Both the position numbers and the translations under genes were made by a program. The notes beneath the pieces were generated by a model. It had not been told where the DNA came from and searched no databases. It saw only the letters and a program-made list of their open reading frames with translations. From Streptomyces canus 299MFChir4.1 (lineage in GTDB: Bacteria > Actinomycetota > Actinomycetes > Streptomycetales > Streptomycetaceae): a DNA stretch of 64,000 nt. The number at the start of each line of letters is the position of its first letter. Position 1 is the first letter of the stretch. Location: positions 191,276-255,275 of the forward strand of contig NZ_KB911586.1 of assembly GCF_000383615.1 (NCBI RefSeq), read 5' to 3'. Below, in pieces: positions 53,040 through 62,877 of the stretch.

Positions 53040-54599
53040 TCACGTCCTGCCGGGCGGCGTGTACTCCTTGAGGTACCGCGCCACCCGGGCCGCGTAGGCG
53101 CCGTACTTCTCCGGAACCCCGCCCGCGTCGTTCACCTTGCTGTAGGACGTCCGGTAGGCAGCGGCGATCAGCACCCGGCGGTCGCCCGGCAGCCCTGTGT
53201 CCAGGCGGGGCGCGATCCAGCACAGGTAACGGCCCATCGCCGGGATGGACTCGGCGGGCGGGAAGGGCGGTTCGGGGACGGTGTCGGCGGGGGTGCCGTC
53301 CGCGTTCATCCAGAACCGCAGCACCCGCGGGGTCCAACGGGCGATGCCGTACTCGTCGTTGGCGGGGTCCGAGAGATCCGGGTCGAAGTCGCTCTCCGCC
53401 TTGAGCATGGCGGCGATCAGGGCCGGCGTGACGTCCTGCTGCGCGCAGTCGTGCGCCGACTCGACGATCAGTACCCGGTAGGCGGCCGGGACGCCTTTGC
53501 CGGTACGGAGTTCGGCGGCGCCGTAGGTCGCGGAGGAGACCGTCGCCGTGGCGGAGGGGCCCTGGCCACGGTCGCCCGTGTCGTCATCGGCGCTCAGGGT
53601 GCTGATCCCGTAGCCGAGCGCGGCCGACGCGGCGGCGGCGAGGACGGCCGCCGTGAGCGTCCTACGGCGAGGGCGGTGGGCGAGGAGGGGACGCGCGAGG
53701 ACCCGGCGGGGAGAGCGGGCGGTGCCGGCGGCGGTCTCGACTCGGCGCAGCAGCGGCTCGACGGTGACGCGCTCGGCGTGCGTGCGGGTGAGGCAGTCGC
53801 GGATGATCTCCCGCCAGTCGTCGGGGAGTTCGGGCGACAGCCGCAGGTCGTCGGTGCCGCGGGCGTAGGCGGCGGCCGCGTCCCGGCGGGCCGACGGAGT
53901 GCCGCCGGGCAGCGGGAAGGTGTCGGTGAGGACCAGGTGCGCGAGGACACCGAAGGCCCAGACGTCGGCGGAGGGCCGGATACGCCGGCCGCGTTCGCCG
54001 ATCTCCGCCCACAGCAGCTCCGGCGGGGTGTAGTCCGGTGTGGAGAAGGCGGGCGTGTAGGCGTGGGTGCCCTCCAGTTCCGCGGCCATGTTGAAGTCGG
54101 CGAGCCGCGCCGAACCGTCCTCCATCAGCAGGACGTTGGCGGGCTTGAGATCGCCGTGCACCCAGTGCGCCCGGTGCAGCTGGGCCAGCCCCTCGCAGAT
54201 CTGGGCGAGCAGGACGGGGCCGGACGGCGGGCGGGGCCGTGCGGCCAGCAGAGCCGACAGGGAGGTCTGCGCCTGCTCCAGTACGAGGACGGTGGCGCCG
54301 TCCAGCTCCGGGCGCTCGGGGTCGTCGACGACGAGGGTGTCGTACATCCGGATCAGGCGGGGGCGTTCGAGGCGGCGGTACAACTCCACCTCGCGCTCCA
54401 CCAGTTCGCGCAGATGGGTGAGTTGGCGCGGGGTTCCGGTGCCCGTCGGCAGGAACTTCAGGGCGGCCGTAGCGGGCTGTCCGTCCCGCCGCCGGCCCTC
54501 GTACACGCTGCCGAAGGCGCCCGTGGCGATCGGCTCGCGCACCTCCCAGCCACCGATCCGGTAGCCCCGGGGGACCGGCACGGCGTACGGCTCGGTCAC
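53040..54599 (-). CDS. Atypical Ser/Thr kinase fused to an extracellular lytic-transglycosylase-like domain
   Basis: 519 residues. Kinase region ~15-285: ATGAFGSVYEG, AALKFLP, HGDLKPANVLL (HGD instead of HRD), LADFNMAAELEG (DFN instead of DFG), then PDYTPPELL and SADVWAFGVLAHL. One membrane helix follows (TLTAAVLAAAASAALGYG, ~320-340). The exterior domain has YRVLIVESAHDC, then IAAMLKAESDFDPDLSDPANDEYGIARWTP, where the ES segment and GIARWTP match the SLT/lysozyme-like catalytic Glu and groove, and YSKVNDAGGVPEKYGAYAARVARYL. It overlaps the FHA gene by 4 bp (GTGA). The altered HRD and DFG residues suggest weak or atypical kinase activity. Confidence 0.85.
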   Translation of the reverse strand: MTEPYAVPVPRGYRIGGWEVREPIATGAFGSVYEGRRRDGQPATAALKFLPTGTGTPRQLTHLRELVEREVELYRRLERPRLIRMYDTLVVDDPERPELDGATVLVLEQAQTSLSALLAARPRPPSGPVLLAQICEGLAQLHRAHWVHGDLKPANVLLMEDGSARLADFNMAAELEGTHAYTPAFSTPDYTPPELLWAEIGERGRRIRPSADVWAFGVLAHLVLTDTFPLPGGTPSARRDAAAAYARGTDDLRLSPELPDDWREIIRDCLTRTHAERVTVEPLLRRVETAAGTARSPRRVLARPLLAHRPRRRTLTAAVLAAAASAALGYGISTLSADDDTGDRGQGPSATATVSSATYGAAELRTGKGVPAAYRVLIVESAHDCAQQDVTPALIAAMLKAESDFDPDLSDPANDEYGIARWTPRVLRFWMNADGTPADTVPEPPFPPAESIPAMGRYLCWIAPRLDTGLPGDRRVLIAAAYRTSYSKVNDAGGVPEKYGAYAARVARYLKEYTPPGRT

Positions 54600-55336
54600 C
54601 GGGCCGGCCCGCCGGGTCCCGTCAGCACCACCAGGTCCTCCTCGCGGACCAGGTCGAAGCGGAGCGCCAGGGAGACCAGGGACTCCTTCTTGCCGTTCAG
54701 CCGGGGCCCCGGGTCGGCCTCCTCCGGGCCGGGCTTCAGGCGCAGCTTCACCGCCAGGTAGTCGATGTTCCACTGCACGGACGTGCGGGAGGCGGCCGGC
54801 CAGTGGGGGCGCAGCCGCTCGACCACCTGGTCCACGGTGGGCGGCGGGGCGTGCGGTGCGCCGCGCAGCCGGGGCTCGCACAGGGCGGCCAGGACCGCGA
54901 AGTAGCGCTTGGAGCGGTCGACGGAGAAGGCGGGCGCGGTCGTCGTCCCCTCGATGTCGCCGTCGGCGCGCAGATAGTCGTGGCGCGGCGCCCACACGTC
55001 GATGCCGATCAGGTCGCCCGCGGCCGGCAGCACGATCCGCGAGAACTCGAAGGGGACCGGCGCCTCCAGCCGTCCCGGCCCCACCTTGATGTGCTCGCCC
55101 GCGCCCTCCGGGTTCTCCACGACGTACGTCTGCCGCCCGGAGAGGTTGCTCAGCGTCCAGAACGCGCCCTGCGCGGTGATCTCGCCGGCTCGTCGGGACA
55201 CCCCCTCGTGGGGGATGCGCACCGCGCAGGCGGCACCGCGTCCGAAGGTCAGCCGCTCGCCGGGCGCGAGTCGCAGCTGGGTGGGCGTAGTCCGGTCCTC
55301 CGCGGTCGGCGGAGGTACCACGATGATGCTGTACAC
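54596..55336 (-). CDS. FHA-domain protein
   Basis: 246 residues. FHA domain (~20-110): LAPGERLTFGRGAACAVRIP, HEGVSRRAGEITA (Arg/Ser for phosphothreonine binding, although the usual SRxH is SRRA) and FWTLSNLSGRQTYVVEN. The C-terminal half has a winged-helix look (VDQVVERLRPHWPAASRTSVQWNIDYLAVKLRL). FHA proteins read phosphothreonine, so it is the probable partner or substrate adaptor of the kinase that follows, which it overlaps by 4 bp. ATG 55336. Confidence 0.88.
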   Translation of the reverse strand: MYSIIVVPPPTAEDRTTPTQLRLAPGERLTFGRGAACAVRIPHEGVSRRAGEITAQGAFWTLSNLSGRQTYVVENPEGAGEHIKVGPGRLEAPVPFEFSRIVLPAAGDLIGIDVWAPRHDYLRADGDIEGTTTAPAFSVDRSKRYFAVLAALCEPRLRGAPHAPPPTVDQVVERLRPHWPAASRTSVQWNIDYLAVKLRLKPGPEEADPGPRLNGKKESLVSLALRFDLVREEDLVVLTGPGGPAR

Positions 55337-55476
55337 GGTCCGTCTCCCCGTCCCCGCGTGTCTACGAGCCAGGGTGGGTGACGCCGCGGGGCCGTGTCAC
55401 GGCGTGACACGGCCCCGGGGAAAGTATGGCGAGAAGGTGACGTGGAGATCCGCCCCCGACTGTGGTGAAGCGGTGC

Positions 55477-56142
55477 TCAGTTCGTACGGATGACGATGGA
55501 CGAGCAGACCTTGTCGGCGAAGGTCTGGCGCTTGGCGTCCCAGGCGGGCCACAGCCAGCCGAGGTAGCACGCGAGGCTGTCCAGGAAGTGCGCGAGACGG
55601 CGCACGAAGGCCATGCCGACACCGAGGGGCTGCCCGTCGCTCTCCCGCACGAGGCGGATGCCGAGCGCCTTCTTGCCGAGCGTCTGGCCGTTCTTGCCCT
55701 CGATGATCAGCTGGTAGATCGCGAGACCGAGGAGCGCGAGGCCGCCGATCACCGACAGGATCGCCGTCCTGGCGTTGGCGCCGACGATGACCAGGATGTA
55801 CGGAACCGCGAACACGAGCATGTCGACCAGGGTGCCCAGGAAGCGCTGGCCCCAGTTCGCGTACGGGGGCTGGGCGCCGTAGCCCGGCTGCTGCGGGTAG
55901 CCGTAGGCGGAGGCCGGAACCTGCGGGGCCTGCGGGTAGCCGTATCCGGGCTGCTGCGGGTATCCCTGCTGCTGGGGGTATCCCTGCTGCGGCGGCACAC
56001 CCTGGGGGGCTTGCTGCGGGTAGCCGTATCCGGGCTGCTGCGGCTGCGGAGGCTGCTGGGGGTAGCCGTAACCGGGCTGCTGCGGCGGCTGCTGCGGGTT
56101 CTGCGGCTTTTCGTAAGGGTTGTTGGGCGAGCCGAAACTCAT
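55477..56142 (-). CDS. RDD-family membrane protein with Pro/Gln/Gly/Tyr repeats
   Basis: 221 residues. Residues ~1-95 are repeats of the PQQPGYGYPQ type (disordered, cytoplasmic). The RDD domain follows: WGQRFLGTLVDMLVFAVPYILV, LALLGLAIYQLIIEGKNGQTLGKKALGIRLVRESDGQPLG and FVRRLAHFLDSLACYLGWLWP. RDD proteins are small membrane proteins of unknown, possibly transport, function. It is divergent from folD with a 239-bp gap. Confidence 0.88.
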   Translation of the reverse strand: MSFGSPNNPYEKPQNPQQPPQQPGYGYPQQPPQPQQPGYGYPQQAPQGVPPQQGYPQQQGYPQQPGYGYPQAPQVPASAYGYPQQPGYGAQPPYANWGQRFLGTLVDMLVFAVPYILVIVGANARTAILSVIGGLALLGLAIYQLIIEGKNGQTLGKKALGIRLVRESDGQPLGVGMAFVRRLAHFLDSLACYLGWLWPAWDAKRQTFADKVCSSIVIRTN

Positions 56143-56381
56143 GGTGATCCTCCGTTGGCCAGGCTGGGGACAATGCGGACTGCGCGGAGGAACGTCATGT
56201 CTGAGCGGTCTGCCCCCCGTACATCAACCGCGATACTGCGCCAGACATCGTTCTAGGCAGGTGTGTTGTTGTCCAGACCCATTCGGTAGGTGTTGTGCAA
56301 GTGCAACCTCGCCGATCTTGGACGGGGCCCCGGTGGAACCCTGATTGGAACCGGGGCCGGGTCATCCGGGAGGATGGGGTC

Positions 56382-57236
56382 ATGACCGCCCAGATTCTCG
56401 ATGGCAAGGCCACCGCAGCCGCGATCAAGTCCGATCTGACCGCCCGCGTGGCGGCGCTGAAGGAGAAGGGCGTCACGCCCGGCCTCGGCACGATCCTCGT
56501 CGGGAGCGACCCCGGCAGCCAGAAGTACGTCGCCGGCAAGCACCGGGACTGCGCGCAGGTCGGCATCGCCTCCATCCAGCGCGAACTGCCCGAGACGGCC
56601 ACCCAGGAGGAGATCGAGGCGGTCGTCCGCGAGCTGAACGACGACCCGGCGTGCACCGGCTACATCGTCCAGCTGCCGCTGCCCAAGGGCATCGACGAGA
56701 ACCGCATCCTGGAACTCATGGACCCGGACAAGGACGCGGACGGCCTGCACCCGATGAACCTCGGCCGCCTCGTCCTCAACGAGCCCGCGCCGCTGCCCTG
56801 CACGCCGAACGGCGTCCTGACCCTCCTCCGTCGCTACGGCGTAGAGATCAAGGGCGCCGAGGTGGTGGTCGTCGGCCGTGGCGTGACGATCGGCCGCCCG
56901 ATGCCGCTGCTGCTCACCCGGCGCAGCGAGAACGCGACGGTGACCCAGTGCCACACCGGCACCCGTGACCTGTCCTCGCACCTCAAGCGCGCGGACATCA
57001 TCGTCGCCGCGGCCGGTTCCGCCCACCTGATCCGTCCCGAGGACGTGAAGCCGGGCGCCGCCGTCCTCGACGTGGGCGTCTCCCGCAACGCCGAGGGCAA
57101 GATCGTGGGCGACGTCCACCCCGGCGTCGCCGAGGTCGCCGGCTTCATCTCCCCGAACCCGGGCGGCGTCGGCCCGATGACCCGCGCCCAGCTGCTCGTC
57201 AACGTGGTCGAGGCGGCGGAGCGCAGTGTCGGCTGA
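56382..57236 (+). CDS. folD: Bifunctional methylene-THF dehydrogenase/methenyl-THF cyclohydrolase
   Basis: 284 residues, the usual family length. It interconverts 5,10-methylene-, methenyl- and 10-formyl-THF, supplying formyl groups to PurN and PurH. Features: [10 protein letters not shown], catalytic lysine in [42 protein letters not shown] site [17 protein letters not shown], and [17 protein letters not shown] 56382 follows GGGAGG; the frame extends upstream but lacks a better start. It overlaps the DUF3017 gene. Confidence 0.97.
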   Translation: MTAQILDGKATAAAIKSDLTARVAALKEKGVTPGLGTILVGSDPGSQKYVAGKHRDCAQVGIASIQRELPETATQEEIEAVVRELNDDPACTGYIVQLPLPKGIDENRILELMDPDKDADGLHPMNLGRLVLNEPAPLPCTPNGVLTLLRRYGVEIKGAEVVVVGRGVTIGRPMPLLLTRRSENATVTQCHTGTRDLSSHLKRADIIVAAAGSAHLIRPEDVKPGAAVLDVGVSRNAEGKIVGDVHPGVAEVAGFISPNPGGVGPMTRAQLLVNVVEAAERSVG

Positions 57237-58068
57237 GCCCCGGGGTCCCGAGAAGCGGGGAGCGACGACGGGGGCCGCCCCGGGGGCCACCGCGGGGCGG
57301 GGCTCCCAGGAGACGGCCACGGAGCCGGCCGGGGCGCGGAAGCCGGGTGCGGAGCCGGATGAGACGCCTGGGTCGCGGACGGCGGGCGCTGGTTCGGGTT
57401 CGGGTTCGGTCGAGGCGCGTGGGCATCGGAAGCCCGATGCGGAGGACGCCGGGTCCCAGGAGCCGGCGGCTGTGGCGCGGGGCTCTCAGGAGGTAGGTGT
57501 GGGATCGGCGGAGTCCCGGAAGGGCGCGTCGGGGGAGGTCCGTAGGGCGCGTGCTTCCTCGGGCGAGTCCGGTGGGGCCGACGTCGCGTCGGACGAGGCG
57601 CCGGACGCCGGCGCGCAGGACGAGCTCGTCGTGCGGGATCCGATCAGCGCACCCGACATCGACGGACGGCCCCGGCGGGCGACACGGCGGTTTCCGCTGT
57701 TCACCCGGGACACCGCGCGGCCGGAGGGCGGTGGCCGCGCCGCGCCGCGGGACGCTCCGGCGCCCGCCCGGCAGTGGCCGGTGCTCACCGTGCTGGCCGT
57801 GGTGGGGCTCGGCCTGCTGCTGACCGCCCTCGACCAGTTCCGCTACGGCACCCTGCTCATCGGTGTCGCCCTGCTCGCCGGTGCGGTGCTGCGCTGGCTG
57901 CTGCCGGACGTCGGCATGCTCGCCGTCCGCTCCCGTTTCACCGACATCGCCACCTACGGCGTGCTCGGCGCCGCGATCGTCCTGCTGGCGATGATGGTGC
58001 AGCCGCACCCGTGGCTGGAGATCCCCTTCCTCAAGGACACCCTGCACTTCACGGTCAGCAGCAGCTGA
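57226..58068 (+). CDS. DUF3017 membrane protein with long disordered N-terminus
   Basis: 280 residues. Residues ~1-185 are disordered (Gly/Ala/Glu/Arg/Ser-rich, with repeats such as GSQE and RKPDAEDAG). The C-terminal DUF3017 region holds three membrane helices: [41 protein letters not shown] and [24 protein letters not shown] 57226 overlaps the folD stop by 11 bp, so the two are co-translated. DUF3017 has no known function. The usual family protein is much shorter; the long N-terminus is distinctive here. Confidence 0.85.
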   Translation: MSAEPRGPEKRGATTGAAPGATAGRGSQETATEPAGARKPGAEPDETPGSRTAGAGSGSGSVEARGHRKPDAEDAGSQEPAAVARGSQEVGVGSAESRKGASGEVRRARASSGESGGADVASDEAPDAGAQDELVVRDPISAPDIDGRPRRATRRFPLFTRDTARPEGGGRAAPRDAPAPARQWPVLTVLAVVGLGLLLTALDQFRYGTLLIGVALLAGAVLRWLLPDVGMLAVRSRFTDIATYGVLGAAIVLLAMMVQPHPWLEIPFLKDTLHFTVSSS

Positions 58069-58308
58069 CCCGATGCGGGCACGGACGGCGGTCCGCCCCC
58101 ACCCCCGATGAGGGACGGGCCGTCGTCACGCTCCAGCCTCCCGCGCCGCGAACCGCCTGTTCAACCGCTGTCCGTTCGCTGTGGCACAGCGGTGACGGTT
58201 CCGGCACGGTGTGCGCGACCTGCCACAGCCGGCCCCGGACCAGGAACCGATCAGGCCTGTGACGTCGTCATTTGCCGGGAAGCAGGTAGGACGCCGCGGA
58301 GGTGGGCG

Positions 58309-58794
58309 ATGAGTGGCTGGCAGGCGCTGCCCGACGATCTGCCGCCGGAGGTGCGGCACTTCGTGGAGCAGCTACGGCAGCTCAAGGACCGTACGGGGCT
58401 CAGCCTCGTCGCGCTCGGCGCCCGCACCGCGTACAGCAAGTCCTCCTGGCACCGCTATCTCAACGCCACCCAGCCCCCGCCCCGCCAGGCCGTCGCCGCC
58501 CTGTGCCGGATCGCGGGCCTCGACACCGCCGACGCGGCACGCTTCGGCGTGCGCTGGGAACTGGCGGTCGAGGCCTGGCCCCGGCCGACGGCGGAACCCG
58601 CGCGGGCCGCCGGGGGCGAGAAGGGCGAGAACGGCTTGGGGAGTGAACGGTACGAGGACGATCCGACGCTGCCGTGGTGGGACGAGCCGCCCAAGGAGCG
58701 CGCGAGCGGCATGAACCGGCTCCTGCTGGCCGCCGCGCTGCTGCTCGTCCTCGTCCTGCTGCTCGGGTTGGCCGGTGCCGTGGCCTCTGGGTGA
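58309..58794 (+). CDS. XRE-type HTH protein with C-terminal membrane helix
   Basis: 161 residues. An XRE-like helix-turn-helix (~18-70: VEQLRQLKDRTGLSLVALGA, YSKSSWHRYLNATQPPPRQAV), a linker with WPRPTAEPARA and WWDEPPKERASG, then a membrane helix at the C-terminus (NRLLLAAALLLVLVLLLGLAG). Paralogous to the N-terminal half of the next gene. A membrane-tethered DNA-binding protein. GGAGG precedes ATG 58309. Confidence 0.8.
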   Translation: MSGWQALPDDLPPEVRHFVEQLRQLKDRTGLSLVALGARTAYSKSSWHRYLNATQPPPRQAVAALCRIAGLDTADAARFGVRWELAVEAWPRPTAEPARAAGGEKGENGLGSERYEDDPTLPWWDEPPKERASGMNRLLLAAALLLVLVLLLGLAGAVASG

Positions 58795-59012
58795 TCCGGC
58801 GACTTCCGTGGCGGCCGTTATTTCCGGTGTGTTCCACCTGTGGCGGTGTATCGACAAGTTTGCGTATTTGATATGGAGCTGTTCGATCCCACGGCTAACG
58901 TGTCGAACTTGCAGATGCTCCCGTGCGCCCCCACCCGGGGAGCTGAGATCCTTGCGGCACGGGGGAAGAGCGGGGAACAACCAGCACCGACCGGGGGGAA
59001 AGAGGGGGAGCA

Positions 59013-60221
59013 ATGCCTCGTTGGAGGGCCTTGCCGGATGAACTGGATCCGCAGGTCAGGGAGTTCGCGAGCCAGCTGCGGCGGCTCGTGGACCGCAGCG
59101 GCCTGAGTATCGCGGCCGTCGCCGACCGCACGGGTTACAGCAAGACGTCCTGGGACCGGTATCTCAACGGTCGGCTGCTCGCGCCGAAGGGTGCGATCGT
59201 CGCCCTGGCCGAGGTCACCGGCACCAATCCCATTCACCTGACCACGATGTGGGAGCTCGCCGAACGCGCCTGGAGCCGTTCGGAGATGCGCCACGACATG
59301 ACCATGGAGGCCATCCGGATCTCCCAGGCGCGAGCCGCGCTCGGCGAGTTCGGCGCACCGCCCGTGAACGCCACGGGCGGCAAGACGGCCCGCAGGAGCG
59401 GCAGCGCGACGGTGACGCCGGGTGTGGCGGGACCGGCCGGTGTCGCACCCACGGTGCCGCCCCAGCCGACTTCTTCGGAGACCGACAGCGTGGAGGCGCG
59501 GGGAGGCTCCTCCGGCGGGAACTCCTGGGGCGTGGCCGGGTACCAGGGACCGGCACAGCCTGCCCCGGGGCGTACGGCCGCGGCGGCGCCCGTCTCCACC
59601 GGCGGTCCGGGGCGGACGCTGGGGACACCCGGGGCGCACGACCAGCCGCAGGACGCCCGTCCCGGGGACGGGGTCTCGGGTGCCTCCGGTGACTCCGGAG
59701 GACCCAGCGGTTCCGGCGGTTCCGGGACGGGGAAGCGGCGGCTGACGATGTTCCTCGCGGGAGTCGTCGGGGTGCTCGTCGTGGTCGCCGCCGTGTTCTT
59801 CCTGACCGACCCGGGCGGGGACAAGAAGAACCAGGCCGAGAAGTCGCCTTCGCCGTCAGCGAGCACGACCGTCTCGCTGCCCGCCGGGGTGAAGTGCGGC
59901 GGCCGGGGGTGCACCGGGAAGGACGCCGAGGCCATGGGGTGCAGCGGGAACCTGGTGACGACCGCCAAGACCGCGACGGTGGGGGCGACCGTGGTCGAGG
60001 TGCGCTACAGCGAGACCTGCGGCGCGGCCTGGGGGCGGGTCACCCAGGCCGGGCAGGGGGACAAGGTCGAGGTGAGCGCCGGCAAGGCGGTCGAGCGGAG
60101 CGGGAGCATCACGGAGGCCGGGGACACGATCGCCTACACGCCGATGGTCGCCGTGAAGGACGCGGGCGAGGCGAAGGCGTGTGTGACGCTGGCTTCCGGG
60201 CAGCGGGGGTGCACCGGCTGA
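59013..60221 (+). CDS. XRE-type HTH membrane protein with external DUF2690 domain
   Basis: 402 residues. XRE helix-turn-helix (~18-70: ASQLRRLVDRSGLSIAAVAD, YSKTSWDRYLNGRLLAPKGA), Gly/Pro/Ser-rich linker (~110-245), one membrane helix (RLTMFLAGVVGVLVVVAAVFFL, ~246-270) and an external C-terminal DUF2690 domain with cysteines VKCGGRGCTGKDAEAMGC and VEVRYSETCGAAWGRV, likely disulfide-bonded. It should sense an external signal and regulate transcription. It follows the shorter paralogue by 218 bp. Confidence 0.88.
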   Translation: MPRWRALPDELDPQVREFASQLRRLVDRSGLSIAAVADRTGYSKTSWDRYLNGRLLAPKGAIVALAEVTGTNPIHLTTMWELAERAWSRSEMRHDMTMEAIRISQARAALGEFGAPPVNATGGKTARRSGSATVTPGVAGPAGVAPTVPPQPTSSETDSVEARGGSSGGNSWGVAGYQGPAQPAPGRTAAAAPVSTGGPGRTLGTPGAHDQPQDARPGDGVSGASGDSGGPSGSGGSGTGKRRLTMFLAGVVGVLVVVAAVFFLTDPGGDKKNQAEKSPSPSASTTVSLPAGVKCGGRGCTGKDAEAMGCSGNLVTTAKTATVGATVVEVRYSETCGAAWGRVTQAGQGDKVEVSAGKAVERSGSITEAGDTIAYTPMVAVKDAGEAKACVTLASGQRGCTG

Positions 60222-60335
60222 GGGAGGGCCGCCCGCGCCCCGGGAGGGTGAATCCTCGCGGGATGTGCATGAGTCCGTGAATTGGGGGCACGCGAACCGT
60301 ACCCCCACGGGAGTCCGGAAACGGTACCCCCCTAC

Positions 60336-60379
60336 GGCGGCCGCCTTCGTCCCCTCTCCCGGACGGGCGGCCGCCTTTT
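60336..60379 (+). terminator. Terminator of the DUF2690 gene
   Basis: Two copies of the self-complementary GGCGGCCGCC (60336-60345 and 60366-60375) can pair across a 20-nt loop. The second is followed by TTTTCC. Located 115 bp after the stop. Confidence 0.65.
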
Positions 60380-60448
60380 CCGTCGGGTCAGCGGTGTGTG
60401 GGCTGGGCCACACGGGGCCGGACGTCCGGGATCCCGGATGCGCGATAG

Positions 60449-61528
<1,080 letters not shown>

Positions 61529-61557
61529 GGTTTCTCCACAGCTCTGTCACGAGCCTG

Positions 61558-61606
61558 CACGGGCCCTGTTCCGGTTCCCTCCGGAACAGGGCCCGTGGCC
61601 GTTTTT
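61558..61606 (+). terminator. Rho-independent terminator of mdh
   Basis: A 17-bp perfect stem: left arm 61558-61574 and right arm 61581-61597 (core GGGCCCTGTTCCGG / CCGGAACAGGGCCC), with a 6-nt loop, then GCCGTTTTT. The strongest terminator in the window. Confidence 0.95.
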
Positions 61607-61655
61607 CGCCCTACCGTCGAAGCCGTGCCCGGTGGGGCGATTCGGGGGGTTCGCG

Positions 61656-62519
61656 ATGAACGGCTGGAACGGCTACAGCTCCGGTTCCGGAGCGGAACAC
61701 GAGCCGAGCGAGGACAGGGGCAGGTCGGCCTGGAGCTCGGGAGAGACGGGGACCGCTCCGCCGTGGGCCTCCGCGGAGACCCAGACCTCCTTCGCCCCGC
61801 CCTGGGCGACGGCCGGGACGCAGGCCGCGCCGGCCCCGCACTGGGCGCCGGTGGCGCCGACTCCCGTGGGTCCGCCGCACGCGCCCCGCCGGGTCGGGCG
61901 GGTGCTCGCCGCGCTCGCGGTGGCCGTCCTGGTCGGGGTCTCGGTCGGCGTAGGTGTCTGGTGGCTGCTCCGAGGCACCTCCCTCGGGTCCGGTACCCGC
62001 GCGGGCGCCGGTCCGGTGCCCGGCGTCACGGCGCCCTCGTCCCCGTCGCCCTCCGCTTCCCCCGCCTCGCGGTACCGCAGGGTCCAGGACCCCGTCGGCT
62101 ACTCCGTCGACCTCCCCCAGGGCTGGACCCGCACCGAGAAGCAGGGCCGGTTCGCTCCGGTCGTCGTCTACGACGCTCCCGCCGACGGCCGCCGGCTCCA
62201 GGTCTTCCGGATCGCGGAGGACACCCCGGCCCAGTCCCTCGGCCTGGCCGAGAACGACCCTGGCTACGGCTTCAGCCGCCAGCCCGGCTACCGGGTCCTC
62301 GACCGCGCCACGGGCGTCACCTGGGCCGAACTCGCCTACCGCTACGACGACTCGGACCTCGGCGCCCGCCAGGTCGTGGACCACCGCTTCCAGGCCGCCG
62401 ACGGCACGCTGTACGCGATCCGCGCGGCCGGCCCCGCCTCCCTCACACCCGCCCTGGTGCGCGAGCCGCTCACCAGGGCGCTGGCCTCCTTCTGCCCGGC
62501 GGACACGGAGTGCCACTGA
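61656..62519 (+). CDS. Hypothetical single-pass membrane protein
   Basis: 287 residues. An N-terminal Ser/Ala/Pro/Trp-rich segment (PPWASAETQTS, PPWATAGTQAA), one membrane helix (VLAALAVAVLVGVSVGVGVWWLL, ~90-112), a Ser/Pro linker (SSPSPSASPASR) and an external domain of ~150 residues (YRRVQDPVGYSVDLPQGWTR, AELAYRYDDSDLGARQVVDHRFQAADGTLYAI). The external part resembles domains often fused to actinobacterial kinases. ATG 61656 is preferred; the frame is open to 61632. Confidence 0.75.
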   Translation: MNGWNGYSSGSGAEHEPSEDRGRSAWSSGETGTAPPWASAETQTSFAPPWATAGTQAAPAPHWAPVAPTPVGPPHAPRRVGRVLAALAVAVLVGVSVGVGVWWLLRGTSLGSGTRAGAGPVPGVTAPSSPSPSASPASRYRRVQDPVGYSVDLPQGWTRTEKQGRFAPVVVYDAPADGRRLQVFRIAEDTPAQSLGLAENDPGYGFSRQPGYRVLDRATGVTWAELAYRYDDSDLGARQVVDHRFQAADGTLYAIRAAGPASLTPALVREPLTRALASFCPADTECH

Positions 62520-62531
62520 GCGGCCGGCCCC

Positions 62532-62825
62532 TCACCGGAGAGGGCACGGCGGGCGGTGCCGGGCAGCGCGTGAACGCCCCCTGGGGTCCGCCGATCCGCA
62601 CCTGCCGGCCCGCCGCGACTCCGCGCGCCGACGCCGCTCCCGATCCCGCATCGCGCAGGAGACACAACTCGCCCGCACCGGGCGGCTCCTGGCCTCGCAG
62701 CGCACGTGCGGCCGAGGGGCGGGGCTCTGCTCCCCGGGTCGGACCTCGGGACCGGTGACGGTGTCGCCCTCGACGCCCGCGCGGAGCATCAGCAGGCCGA
62801 AGACCGGGTTCAGAAAAGAGGGCAC
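62532..62825 (-). CDS. Small hypothetical protein (97 aa), probably real
   Basis: GTG 62825 is preceded by GAGGAGCCGCC, a good ribosome-binding site at the right distance. Third-position GC is high (near 88% in the first half). The product begins PSFLNPVFGLLMLRAGVEGD and becomes Arg-rich with three cysteines. No family recognised. The frame fills the 360-bp gap between the membrane-protein gene and the MFS transporter. Confidence 0.5.
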   Translation of the reverse strand: MPSFLNPVFGLLMLRAGVEGDTVTGPEVRPGEQSPAPRPHVRCEARSRPVRASCVSCAMRDRERRRRAESRRAGRCGSADPRGRSRAARHRPPCPLR

Positions 62826-62877
62826 GGCGGCTCCTCGGGTCAACTGGGGGGCAGACTGGGATGGTTGGACCGCCCCT

